Shown one piece after another: positions 1-10,084 of a stretch of 22,134 bases of DNA. A program made the translations under genes and the position numbers. The stretch lies in assembly GCA_011763485.2 (NCBI GenBank), contig JAANSK020260495.1, positions 1-22,134 of the forward strand, read 5' to 3'. This stretch comes from Isoetes engelmannii. Its lineage: Eukaryota; Streptophyta; Lycopodiopsida; Isoetales; Isoetaceae. Position 1 is the stretch's first letter, and each line of letters starts with the position of its first letter. Under the pieces are notes generated by a model. The model had not been told where the DNA came from. It was given only the letters and a program-made list of their open reading frames with translations, and did not search any database.

Positions 1-1706
1 CGTTTCTTAAGCAGTGTCGTTTCTTAAAAACTTTAGAAACTGATAGAATCTAGTTTCTTAGAGTACAGTTTCTGACCTCGTTTCTTAAAAGTGTGCAACC
101 ATGGCCACAAAAGAAAGAAGACGCTCCAATATCTTCTCCTGCTAGCCTCATTGTGCAAGTCTTACATAAAACATCCGCTGATCACTGCTTCTTCATGCTG
201 AATAATTCATCCGTTCTCTGATAAACACTTCAGCAGTTTCTAGGCAAATTGATCAGATACTATGGCAAACAATTTGGACAAAAGTTTACATAAGAGCGAG
301 GGGAGGAGTAAAGCTTCTATAAGCACTCTCTTGAAGCAAAAATTAGTGAAAAAAACGTGGGCATCAATTTTCGCTCTAAAGCTTCATAGTTCCAGAAAAT
401 CCCACTTTTCGACCTTGTTCCACGCTTCGACCCGCAGAGGAGCTCTTGCTTGCTTAGCTCCTCTCTACGTGCTCTTTCTTTTTCTGCTGCCAGGGGCAAA
501 CCCGGTGCACCTACCTTTCTGCTGCAAATTTGCCCATAGCAAGAATTGAAAACAAAGGAATAGACTTTGTACAAGAACAAGATCAAATTCAAATATAGAG
601 ATTGCGTGGAAACGCGGAAGAACACAGAGATCTATCCAACTGCGGACATGCACGGGAGTATAAAAAAAAATAGGGGCAATTTAATAAATAGAAAAAAAAA
701 ATACAAGGGCATTTTGACAAAATATGGGGCATTTTTTAAATTTTCCCAGATAGAGAACTGAAACCCAGATAGGCAGTGCAGAGAGTATAATCTGCTTTGG
801 CCAACGAACCACCATGGCGCCATTCTAGAGTTGCACAAATTCCTCTTGAAGTTTACTGTGGGATCCCGGAGGATGGGATCCCCCCGTAAATCCCTCCGGG
901 AGCACACCAGTTCAGGGTAAAACTATAAAAATGCTACCAACATGAGCACCTGGGAGTCAAACTTCTGATAGCCATTTCCAATATATTCCAGCAAACAACA
1001 CTGGATGGAGAAAAGATAGGATACGAATTTGGGATGTCTAATCTGCTCGTCAAAACTGCAAGCAATTACGTTCTGCGAAATTGCTGCCAGGCTCAATGAT
1101 GATTATTAGGATTAGATCACTTCGGATCTTGCAAAACCAGGTAGGGGACTGTCGGATTTGGACATGGATTATTAGAGTTACAGACTTGATCTTTTCAAGT
1201 GTCACAAAGTATGTTCTTGCAAATGCACAGTTTCCAGTGCAGGCTAAATTAGTTGCATGTAGTTTTGATTTATTCACGTGGTATATCACATTTGCATTTT
1301 AATTTCCTTCTTTAGTAGCTCAGGATAGAAATATACTCGATGAGAATTGGTGCCTTCTTCTGCTTCTGCTTCTAGAGAAAAAGAAGCAGCAATAAGTGTC
1401 TTCTGCTAGCTGCGAGTTCATTTATGAGAGCACAGGAACAACTAGGTTTGCAACCTAGTGTTCATTAAGAATCTAAATTCTGAGGTGTAAGGGTTTTGAT
1501 TACATCGTGGCATAAACGATAGATATGCTTTATTGCATCAGTACAAAGCGTTTTTCCTCCTAAAGCTAAGGGCAGAGCTTCTTAAACTGATTGTATGCTT
1601 CTCCTACATTTTTGGAAATGCATAAAGTCTCCTATAATGCAATTCAAGTTTCCTGAGAAAGAAACGAGAGTTAAAACAGGTGGCGTATCCATAAATTCAA
1701 GGAATT
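1..1706. other. Upstream region without a supported gene
   Basis: No reading frame here resembles a known protein; the longest (95 residues at 262-549) is compositionally ordinary and has no family motif. The first 90 bases contain four copies of the octamer GTTTCTTA. A perfect 8-bp inverted repeat, CCCGGAGG/CCTCCGGG, flanks a 20-nt loop at 865-900. A/T-rich stretches with GGGCATTTT words lie at 660-750. The last few hundred bases presumably hold the promoter and 5' leader of the PPR gene, but I see no clear TATA box that I would commit to. Confidence 0.5.
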
Positions 1707-4700
1707 ATGTCAATTGGAATACTTAATGTCTCTACTGTTGCAGCTTCTAGATGGCAGGAACCTCCAAGAAGTTGGAACATATCAGGGTTGTTTCAAGCAC
1801 CACTGAAAGGGTCTATGCATGATATAGATTGTGCCGTGCAAAATAATACTCACAGTTATTATATTAAACTCTTGCAAGAATGTAAAACTCTAGCAGATGG
1901 AAAGAAAGTCCATGCTTACATCATTAATGGTATGTGCAATCCTAACAGGTCTCTTGGAAACACAATTCTTTACATGTATGTCAAGTGTAGTAGTTTAAGT
2001 GATGCTAAACAACTTTTTGATTTGCTCCCTATACCAAATGTCTTTTCCTGGACCGTGATGGCTAAAGGTTATATTATCAATGGATATGCCAAGGAAGGGA
2101 TTGTTATTTTCCAGGAAATGCAAGAAGAGGGCATAAAGGTTGATAAGATTACCCTTCTTCACATCCTCAAAGCATGCTCCAGCATTGCAGAACTAAGGAA
2201 GGGCAAGTGGGTTCATGCCTGTTTGATGGCTTCTGGATTTCACTCTATTTCTGTGATCAAGACTACGATTATTAACATGTACATAAGCTGTGGGCATATT
2301 AAAGGTGCTCGTGAACTGTTTGAAACAGGCATACAAAATGTAGTTTCATGGAATGCGATCATTGCAGGGTACGTGGGAAATGCCGACCACAAGGAGGCTG
2401 TAAATCTAATTGGACAAATGTGCCAGAGAGGCATAAAACCAGATAAGTTTAATTTCATTGCCATTCTTGGTGCATGTGCTAATGCAAGAGCTGCTGTGAA
2501 TGGTACATGGGTTCATGTCATTATCATCAAATCCGGATTTGAAGACGAAATTCTGATAGGAAACACCCTTCTAGACATGTATGGTAAATGTGGGAATACA
2601 GAGATTGTATGCTGGCTATTTCAAAGGATGCATGAGCGTGATATTGCCTCATGGAATGCTGTCATTAATGCATATGCACAAAATGGTCGTCACAAAGAAG
2701 CCCTTGGTTTGTTCAAGATAATGGGCCAAGAAGGCATCAAGCCAAATGATATCACATTTGCAACTGCCATTTATGCTTGTGCAAGCATGCTAGCTTTTGA
2801 ACAAGGGAAACTACTTCATTTCGAAGTTATGGAAAATGGATTTGAGTCAAACATTTGCGTGTCAACTGCACTTGTTGACATGTATGCCAAATGTGGCAGC
2901 ATTGAAAATGCGCGTCATTTGTTTGAAAGCATGGTTAGACGTGACAATGTGTCATGGAATGTGATGATTGGGGCATATGCAAAATATGGAAATCACAAAG
3001 AAGCTTTTCAAATATCTGCTCAAATGCGTCAGGCAGGAATAAAACCAGATGCGTTCACATTCACAACCATGCTTAGTGCCTGCAGGAGCATAGAAAGTTT
3101 GCAGCATGGAAAGTTGGTCCATGCCCAGGTCATAAAGGCTGGGTATTATGGCAATGTTTATGTTGGAAATACAATAATTGAAATGTACTCCAGTTGCGGG
3201 TGCATAGAGGGTGCATGCAGGGTGTTTGAACACATACTTGTGAAAGATGTAGTTTCATGGAATTCAATGCTTGCTGGTTACGATCAAAATGGAAACTTTA
3301 AGCAAGCCATCCAGCTTTATAAGGTTATGCAAAACAGTTGCATAATGCCAAACATGTTGACTTTTCTTAGCGTTCTCAATGCTTGCACAAGCCTTGCAGA
3401 CCTAGACCAGGGGAAGGAGGTCCATAAGCATATTGTGAATAGCAGAATTGAAGGATATATCTTAGTTTTCAATAAACTTCTTGATATGTATGCAAAGTGT
3501 GGGCAGATAGCACTAGCAGTGCAAATCTTTGATAAAATGTCTGCCTGGGATGTAGGTTCATGGCATGCAATTATTGGAGGTTATGTAAAAGCTGGAGATG
3601 ATGTAAAGGCACTTGAACTCTATGATAAGATGCAGGAGTCTGGTGTGAAGCCAGATATAAATATGTTCATTACCATTTTCACTGCCTGTAGCAATAGTTT
3701 AGACATTGAAAAGGGAAAAATGTGTCATGCACAGATTATACAAACTAGAAATCTGAGTACCTTTGTTGGAACAGCAATTTTGTATATGTATGCAAAATGT
3801 GGAAGCATAAACATTACCTTTGAAGAATTTGTTAGGATGCCAGTAAGGAGTATTGTCACATGGAATGCAATGCTTACAGTTTATTATGATAGCAAGGATG
3901 TGTTAGAACTCTATAGGCAAATGCAAAAGGAAGGTGCACAACCAGATTGTATTACATTTACTTGCCTTCTTCGTGCATGTGCCAGGAAAGAACATGGGAA
4001 GTGTATTCATGCTTACCTCATTAAGTCTAATTGCGAGCCAGATTCTCACCTTGGAAGTTCACTTATCGATATGTACAGCAAGTGTGGAAGTATACAAGAT
4101 GCCTCTTGGGTGTTCCACATTCTCCCCACAGAAGACATGATCCTATGGACTACAATGATGGCAGCTTATGTTCGGCATGAAATGAGCAAGGAGGCCCTTA
4201 GTCTGTATTTCCATATGCAAGAGAAACGAGTAAAGCCAGATAAAGTCGTTTTGCTTAGTGTTGTTAGTGCATGTTCTGGTTTAACAGGCTTGAGACATGG
4301 AAAACAGGTTCATGCCAGCATACTAAACCTTGGATATGAATCAGATATATCTATTGCCAATGCACTGCTTGACATGTATGCCAAGTGTGGAGCTACCGAA
4401 AGGTTGAGTCCAGTGTTTAGCAGAATTGTTTCACCAAATAGAATAACTTTCACAACAATAATTTCAGGACATGCCCAGCATGGTTGTGGCACGAAAGCCC
4501 TTTGGTTTTTTAGGAAAATGCAGGAAGGAGGAATAAACCCAGACAATATAACTCTGATTTCCCTTCTGTCTGCATTCAGCCATGCAGGATTAAGTTGTGA
4601 AGGCTGTCACTATTTTCTGGTAATGAATTGTAATTTTGATGTTACTCCGATAGAGAAGCACTATGCATGCATCATAGATCTTCTTGGACGGGCAGGTCAC

Positions 4701-4823
4701 CTGAATGAAGCAAAGGACCTCATTGATGCAATGCCATTTGAACCTAATGACAGCCTTTGGATTGCCTTACTGGACGCATATACAGCTCACAAGAGTGCCA
4801 AATCGGCAGCTCAATTGATCTAG
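1707..4823 (+). CDS. PLS-class pentatricopeptide repeat protein, ends within E1
   Basis: Predicted organellar RNA-binding protein of 1038 residues in one exon. PLS-class PPR proteins bind single-stranded RNA in mitochondria or plastids, mostly for C-to-U editing, splicing or stability. The N-terminal 49 residues precede the repeats and could be a transit peptide. From about residue 50 there are nine rounds of the S-P-L pattern, seen as nine MY.KCG-type motifs (two read SCG, one reads KCSS), each followed by a W(N/T/H) strand and a GK-VHA helix. A tenth S-like unit (CIIDLLGRAGHLNEA, from about residue 987) leads into an E1 motif that stops about 28 residues in. No E2, E+ or DYW deaminase follows in any frame I could read. 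The start is firm: an in-frame TAA lies at 1692-1694, 15 nt upstream. If it is an editing factor, the deaminase must come from a partner; it could also be a recently truncated DYW protein. Confidence 0.95.
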   Translation: MSIGILNVSTVAASRWQEPPRSWNISGLFQAPLKGSMHDIDCAVQNNTHSYYIKLLQECKTLADGKKVHAYIINGMCNPNRSLGNTILYMYVKCSSLSDAKQLFDLLPIPNVFSWTVMAKGYIINGYAKEGIVIFQEMQEEGIKVDKITLLHILKACSSIAELRKGKWVHACLMASGFHSISVIKTTIINMYISCGHIKGARELFETGIQNVVSWNAIIAGYVGNADHKEAVNLIGQMCQRGIKPDKFNFIAILGACANARAAVNGTWVHVIIIKSGFEDEILIGNTLLDMYGKCGNTEIVCWLFQRMHERDIASWNAVINAYAQNGRHKEALGLFKIMGQEGIKPNDITFATAIYACASMLAFEQGKLLHFEVMENGFESNICVSTALVDMYAKCGSIENARHLFESMVRRDNVSWNVMIGAYAKYGNHKEAFQISAQMRQAGIKPDAFTFTTMLSACRSIESLQHGKLVHAQVIKAGYYGNVYVGNTIIEMYSSCGCIEGACRVFEHILVKDVVSWNSMLAGYDQNGNFKQAIQLYKVMQNSCIMPNMLTFLSVLNACTSLADLDQGKEVHKHIVNSRIEGYILVFNKLLDMYAKCGQIALAVQIFDKMSAWDVGSWHAIIGGYVKAGDDVKALELYDKMQESGVKPDINMFITIFTACSNSLDIEKGKMCHAQIIQTRNLSTFVGTAILYMYAKCGSINITFEEFVRMPVRSIVTWNAMLTVYYDSKDVLELYRQMQKEGAQPDCITFTCLLRACARKEHGKCIHAYLIKSNCEPDSHLGSSLIDMYSKCGSIQDASWVFHILPTEDMILWTTMMAAYVRHEMSKEALSLYFHMQEKRVKPDKVVLLSVVSACSGLTGLRHGKQVHASILNLGYESDISIANALLDMYAKCGATERLSPVFSRIVSPNRITFTTIISGHAQHGCGTKALWFFRKMQEGGINPDNITLISLLSAFSHAGLSCEGCHYFLVMNCNFDVTPIEKHYACIIDLLGRAGHLNEAKDLIDAMPFEPNDSLWIALLDAYTAHKSAKSAAQLI

Positions 4824-5249
4824 CAATGTTGTTGCCTAGGATTTTGTGGGCGAAGCTTTATTCTTATCGGACAGAACACCCAAAGACAATATCAACATCA
4901 TTTGATTTTTAATCCCAATTTGACAACCACGAAAAGTACACAATGACAAACAAGGGATATAACCATGATTTATATGAAGTTTCTAATTTGCCATTTTCTT
5001 TGTAACTCTGCTATTGGGTTGCCCAAGGGCAAACCTTTAGAGAGGTGGGTTGATTGAATATTATTGAGATATATCAATTGAACGAATGAGATTAGGAATT
5101 TCTCTGCATCCAATGGCTGTGCTGAGATCCTACGATTAAAATGACTTTAAAATCTAAGTCATCCACGGGACTGTCCACTTGACAATCTACAAACATGTCT
5201 TCGTGGGTTGTTGGCTGAGTGGATGCTACACCTTGCATATGAAGTTCAC
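4824..5249. other. 3' flank of the PPR gene, no gene seen
   Basis: No coding signal. After the TAG stop no frame resumes E2 or DYW motifs. A box A-like word, TGGCTGAGTGG, occurs at about 5212-5222, but it lies about 95 nt from the box B of the downstream SINE, too far for a tRNA body. Confidence 0.45.
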
Positions 5250-5395
5250 ATAATCTTTTTGTTCTTAACAATTGGTGCCTGGGCCTTTGGTCTAACATGT
5301 ATGTCTCGAGTTCGAGACCGCCCAGGGCCGCACTTTGTATAGACCCGTCCCATGGCTCACTGTAGGGTCCCCGTGGACGTTAAAATAATATCTAT
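5250..5395 (+). mobile_element. tRNA-derived SINE, copy 1
   Basis: This stretch carries a polymerase III box B-like word (GAGTTCGAGACC, about 5308-5319) and matches a second locus at about 10085-10225. Shared blocks are AACATGTATGTC, CGAGTTCGAGACCGCCCAG, TAGACCCGTCCCATGG and GACGTTA. A weak box A-like word (TGGTGCCTGGG) lies about 45 nt upstream of box B, as in tRNA-related SINEs. The 3' end is AT-rich with TATC-like units, in place of a poly-A tail. The exact 5' end and the target-site duplication are not resolved. A single tRNA gene is unlikely because no acceptor stem can be formed. Confidence 0.6.
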
Positions 5396-5513
5396 ACATC
5401 TTCTAGCCTCATATGCTGCATGGTTGAAAAGGCTTTGGGCCAGCTACTTGAATTTGAATTTGTGGCCTGCCATTTCCATAAAGCAAGTCTTTAAACATTC
5501 TAGTGCCGGCCTC

Positions 5514-5690
5514 CCATTCTTGCTCACATCGTTTCTTGGCTCCCCTTTCCTCTCTCTTCTCCCTTCTCCCTTCTCCAAGACCTCTTTTTCTTTTTTTTGT
5601 TTCCCTTGTTGTCTCTCTCTTTTTGTCTCAACTCTTTGTTGCTTTATCTTTTCAGCCTTTGCTCTCCTGACTTTCCCCTCCTCCATTAGT
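5514..5690 (+). repeat. Polypyrimidine low-complexity tract
   Basis: About 175 bases made almost wholly of C and T on the + strand (CCCTTCTCC and CTTTTTCT units). It lies directly before the solo LTR. It makes spurious Lys/Glu-rich or Ser/Phe-rich reading frames on the two strands, which I do not regard as genes. Confidence 0.7.
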
Positions 5691-5695
5691 TTAAT

Positions 5696-7220
5696 TGTGA
5701 CGCTCCCCGGATCTATACGGTGCTCCCATTATATAGGTACGGGAAATCCCCCTTCTCAGTAGCTCCCTACTGAGTCAGGCCCTCCATCTACCCCGGGCTA
5801 CTCAGGATGAGCAAGTACCCGAAGGAAGGACACGGAGGTGTCATTGGCCTCCCATTCCTTCACTGAAACATCCTATGTGGCGGAAGCGTACATATGTGTT
5901 AGCACAACACAGGAAATAACAATATGCCACCTCAAGGGGTGGCCCCTCCATCATCCTACTGATCACCATCCATGATAATACAACAAAATATACAGAAAAT
6001 AAGGCTTTACCCCGGGTTCTGACTCCATGAGGTCGACTGACGGCCGGTGGCTCAGAATACAACAGACAGAGTCATGACAATGGCTTTGGCTGGCATAAGA
6101 ACATTGACTAGGGTAGTCCACACCATCCGCCCCCCCGTGCATACTTTGCAGATAGGCTGAATCACGGTATAATGTGGTTGTAGCCTTCCAGAGACGTAAA
6201 TCTCATGGAGTCACCCTATGAGACCTACTCCGGGTTGCATCTCCCCGGTCGATGAGGCAAAGAAAGACAAGTCTCTCCCAGGAGCATGATGGTTCCGTGT
6301 GCTGCTAGAGAATGTGGCACCCATCAGGCGAGCCACACCCGTACCCGACTTAACCCCCCAAAATCCATAGGTCGGGATCACCCGCGCCTATTGAGTCCAA
6401 GAACCATCTTGCAGATGCATTCCTGACCCAGGGGGTGTCAGACCCATACCCGGCCCACACGCAGAGACCGACTATAATCCTAGCACACTAAGGCATTAGC
6501 CAGCCTCAGCTGGATCCCGTGCCACTTCACCATCAAGTCCCTTATTTGGTGCTCAGCCACAGAACAACATCTACAGCCTGGTGGGCTCTATGCACAGGCC
6601 GCAATACTGGGATTTAAGGGATTCTAGGTAGGAGCATTTACTACAATCCTAAAGGCTCTTTCAGGTCGCTATCCGCCCTTAATCCCTTAACCTAAGAGGC
6701 GCAATCAGACTACCTTAATTCATCCAATTTCAGATGCAATAGCATAAACTTTAATCATCCATCTATCCAAAGAAGGGTTAGCTTAAACAAAGAGAATCAA
6801 CACACTAAACTCACTAACCCGTATCATCGCTTGACCCGTTAATCCTGCTCATCCTTCTTGGCTGGGCGCCTCCCCTCACTTCTCTGGCTGCTTGGGCGAT
6901 TTTCCTCAAGAGGGCCGCTCCTCCTTCCCCCAATTCGAATTGGGGCAAATTGAGGCAGATCCTCCCACTTGATTAGACTCCAATTTGGCAAGTTCTCCCT
7001 AGCCAATCGAATTTGGCTAGGTGGGATTACTATTCCTAATTAATCAATTAATTAACTTATTAGTTAGGCTTTAATTAATTGATTAGTTAGTTAGATCTTT
7101 AATGTTTTTAAGTGTCAATTTAACATAGCTAAGTATCCTTAATAAATAATTAATAGCACCCTTGTGTTCTTAATTATTCATTTGTGACGTGGCATGTATT
7201 TATACCCGTATAACATCACA
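5696..7220. mobile_element. Solo LTR of a retrotransposon
   Basis: A 1525-bp block begins TGTGACGCTCCCC and ends AACATCACA, so its ends form the inverted pair TGTGA/TCACA with canonical TG...CA. It is flanked by the same 5 bases, TTAAT, at 5691-5695 and 7221-7225: a target-site duplication of the length LTR elements make. No gag, protease, polymerase or integrase sequence lies inside, and no second LTR is present, so this is a solo LTR left by recombination between two LTRs. A start of the form TGTGACG..CCC is common in plant Ty3/gypsy LTRs, so gypsy is the likelier family; this and the orientation are inference. GC content is visibly higher in the first 1.2 kb than in its flanks, and the last 250 bp are very AT-rich. 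The exact duplication suggests an insertion that is not extremely old. Confidence 0.82.
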
Positions 7221-7225
7221 TTAAT

Positions 7226-7729
7226 CCACTCATCACTTGTTCAATAATGCTTATTCTCCAGATCCCGTACACTTTTCCTCCTTGCACAAACTTGTTGTAA
7301 TGCGTGTCAAGTTGTTTGTGATGCCATTACGGCATTGGCTAAGTATCATAACGTTTGTTAGCATGATAATCCAGCATATATCACATATTGCAGCATTGCA
7401 AGAAGATTATGTATATGTCATGTTTAGAGCTTATTGCTGCACAGTTTGGCCTTGCTCATCACATGGTGTGAGCTCGGTTCTACATGCAAATCAACAAGCT
7501 TTAAGAACATAGCCTAATGTAGAGCATGAATGTACATATGCATGCAAAGTAAAACCGAATTAAGATGTTCAAATCATGCTTTTAAAATGTACCATGATCA
7601 GCATGCTGATTCTAAGCTTGGTTGAGGTGGATCTCCAATCCTTGAATCCCAATTGAATAAGAGTTAATATCAAGATATGCATGGGTTGAAAACTAAGAAA
7701 CAAGCCGGGATCATACCTTGGGATATGTG
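7226..7729. other. Spacer, no feature seen
   Basis: Unassigned sequence between the solo LTR and the transposase fossil. The longest frame (7237-7512, 91 residues) shows no family motif or periodicity. The terminus of the DNA transposon to the right may lie here, but no inverted repeats could be matched by eye. Confidence 0.4.
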
Positions 7730-8990
7730 CATCCTCCAAGTGCTCTTCATGGTCATATGGTCCTAAAGCTCTGTCCTCATCGGCTCCTTGATCAGGCTGA
7801 GCAGGGATAACGAATTTGGATATCAAATTGACATCAAGAGGCCATATATCAGTTGGACCTAAAACCAGATCTATTATTTTCTGGGCGGTTCAACCTCTTT
7901 TCAAAGAATCAGCTATGAGATCTGTGTGCATAATGCAAATCCATACCTGCTAAATAGGATTTTCCCGATTCAGTCTCCTTTTTCACTCATATACAAACCT
8001 CTATTATGCCCAAAGTATTGCTTGAATGGACCAAAAACGTATGGATCAAAATACACACATCAAGGGGTTGCATTTTATGGGAAGCGTGAGGACGTAGAAT
8101 CATTATATGAATCCCCAATGACCTTGTCAATAAAATGAATTGATCATCGACATGGCTGCATGACCATCAAGAACAAGAAGGTGTGGATTATTCACATCCA
8201 CACCACCAGGCACCTTTGTCTTGAAATGCTTTTCCAGTCAAACCATGAACAATTTAATGGTCATCCATGTCTCAGGTTGAACACTCATTCCAGCCTCAGG
8301 TTCAGAATTGACAATAGCTCTATGTACTTTTTAAATATAAGTAATTGAGAATGACATTACCCGCTGCATTCAAGGTACCAAGGTTGTAAGCGACTCCCGA
8401 TTTCTCATCACCATCTCGTGTACAATTCTGCTCCCTTTTAGTGCCACAATTGTCAAGCCCGATACTATACCTGCTTGGATTTCAGTCTCATCCGCATTCC
8501 ATATATGCTCTGCATCAAAGTTGAAGTGACTATACACTTCCTCTAATGTATTGTAAAAATGTCTCAATATCAATGGGTTCATAGCTCTTGCTTTTGCTGT
8601 ATCTATAGTTTCAGTAAACTTCAAAGCAGTATTAGGATATTTCTTCTAAAGAGCCTCCACCAATGATCTTCGGGATTTCCATCTTTTCATAAAGTATCCC
8701 TGTCCTTTGCCATTTTTGCTACATGGATCTTGAATTGCTCTAATGTGACTCCCATGCTTGTAGAAACTATTTGAAAAATCCACTTCTCTATCTCAGCTTC
8801 TTCGTCATTTGTAAAACTCTTTGGACTTTTGCTTGCTTTTCTATTGTATTGCCTCTCATCCAGTTTCTGATTAAACGTTCTGGAATGCCAAATTGCCTAG
8901 ATGATTTTCTAATTTTTTTTTTTGATGTCCAATAAGTGTAAAGCTTTTTCCATTGCATCCAGAGACCATGCTCCTCTGGTCATTTTTCTT
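7730..8990 (-). pseudogene. Decayed pogo/Tigger-like DNA transposase
   Basis: Read on the minus strand from about 8983, the pieces in order are: a pipsqueak-type helix-turn-helix (TRGAWSLDAMEKAL, then ERLIRNWM); a segment before the catalytic core; and a DDE core. Its landmarks are NADETE (first Asp codon 8490-8492), LVLDGHAAM (second Asp 8166-8168) and PHASHKMQPLDV (third Asp 8059-8061). GPFKQYFGH follows at about 8000-8030, and an IWPLDVN tail lies near 7835. These match the CENP-B/pogo/Tigger/jerky group of Tc1-mariner transposases. The copy is dead: the landmarks fall in different frames and several stops interrupt it; the longest open piece is 84 residues (8370-8624). Terminal repeats and a TA duplication were not found. 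It is not a domesticated gene on this evidence. Confidence 0.8.
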
Positions 8991-9202
8991 GAAGTCTGTC
9001 GCATGTGCCATGGACCTTCATTATAAAAAAAAACCCTTTTCCCCTTCTCTGCTGCTTGTTTCTCCGTCTTTGCTGCTCTAATTCTTTTCCTTTTGGGAAT
9101 TTAAACTTGAGTAGCAATTGCAGTATTCAAGCGGGATCTTGTGACAATTATCTTGAGGACACAAGGGCTCAAGCGTTTCAAACAAAGCCATAATTAAATT
9201 AA

Positions 9203-9643
9203 GGGAAAGTTACTGAAATACCCTTATTGTTTGCTGAGATTATCGAAATGCCCCTCAACTAGGGGCATTTCGGTAAAAATGATCATAAATTTTTTATTAT
9301 AATCCAAATGCAAATGTGCCTTTCAAACAAATTGGAGACAACGATGAGAGCTTTCCAATAAGTATAAGGGCGTCTGAATTGAACTTGTTGATGTAAAGTT
9401 ATGCTATCTTGAATTCTTAAAATTTTAAGTGCAAAATATGTCATAACTTGATGATGCGATCTTGAAAGCCGGTGATATTACACTTGTTGGAAAGCTCTCA
9501 TTCTTTTCTATGATTCATTTGAAGGGCACATTTGCATTCGGATTATCAGAAAAAAGTTATTAGCATTTTTACCAAAATGCCCCTGGTTGAGGGGCATTTT
9601 AGTAATTTCAGTAAACAATAAGGGTATTTCAGTAACTTTCCCC
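9203..9643. mobile_element. Foldback MITE, Mutator-like
   Basis: The 441-bp element starts GGGAAAGTTACTGAAATACC and ends with the reverse complement of the same 20 bases plus one extra C. Each arm carries GGGGCATTT..GGTAAAAATG and then AATGCAAATGTG and GAGAGCTTTCCAA, so the two halves pair, imperfectly, for most of about 200 bp: the whole element is a long imperfect palindrome. Eight bases, TAAATTAA, repeat exactly on both sides (9195-9202 and 9644-9651). Long inverted repeats starting GGG, with words of the type AAATACCC and GCCCCTCAAC, are typical of plant Mutator-like MITEs. An 8-bp duplication fits MULE (8-9 bp) but also hAT, so the superfamily is inferred. It has no coding capacity. Confidence 0.85.
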
Positions 9644-9794
9644 TAAATTAAAAGGTTGAACGTTCAAAACAAGGAATTTGAGCGGAATTAAACAAAGGCT
9701 AAAACCAATTAGACATGCAATTATAATTGAGCGACAATATCTTGGATCATAGCTCATTCCTACCAAAACACCCAGCCTAAAAAGGAATCCTAAA

Positions 9795-10005
9795 CAGGTA
9801 ATCCAGCAACCCCTACCCTAAATAGGCAGTCCTCTAACCTTAAATCCCAACCCTCCACCCTTGGGTTGTAGCCCCTGTGCTTCACACACACAACCTTTGC
9901 TCCTTGAAATGCAACCCGAATTCCTTGTAAGGCAGCCCCAATCCTCTGAAATGCAGCCCTCATGCGCAACACTACAACCCTCCTTGCATTCTATCAAACC
10001 TCCTC
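9795..10005 (+). repeat. Degenerate 21-bp minisatellite
   Basis: About ten units with a 20-22 bp period, each carrying a core like GCA(A/G)CCC. Core starts lie at about 9806, 9826, 9847, 9868, 9890, 9911, 9932, 9953, 9974 and 9995. The best conserved unit reads roughly TTGAAATGCAACCCNAATCC. Because 21 is a multiple of three, both strands stay open over part of the array and encode seven-residue repeats (+ strand: EMQPEFL, VRQPQSS, EMQPSCA; - strand: IGAALQG, IRVAFQG). I regard these frames as a by-product of the repeat. Confidence 0.7.
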
Positions 10006-10084
10006 ACGTTGCCCTCGTGTCGTTTTGGGCGGGATGTAATGACCTCTCTTTCAACCTAAGCAAGCCCAATGTGCGACCGATGTC

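Noticed and set aside
262-549. 95-residue + strand frame and its antisense partner
   Set aside because: No family motif, no repeat structure; overlapping frames of similar length on the other strand indicate chance.
5296-5330. A genuine tRNA gene around the GAGTTCGAGACC box
   Set aside because: No acceptor stem or anticodon arm can be drawn, and the same block recurs at 10130 with a repeat tail, which fits a SINE.
5352-5762. 136-residue frame rich in Ser, Phe and Leu
   Set aside because: It runs through a SINE end, the polypyrimidine tract and into the LTR; its composition comes from the CT-rich DNA.
5700-6900. Organellar DNA insert or rDNA suggested by higher GC content
   Set aside because: The block is bounded by LTR-type ends and a 5-bp target duplication and has no recognisable organellar or rRNA genes.
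9795-10005. CRISPR-like array
   Set aside because: Units are degenerate and continuous without unique spacers, in a plant nuclear context; it is a minisatellite.
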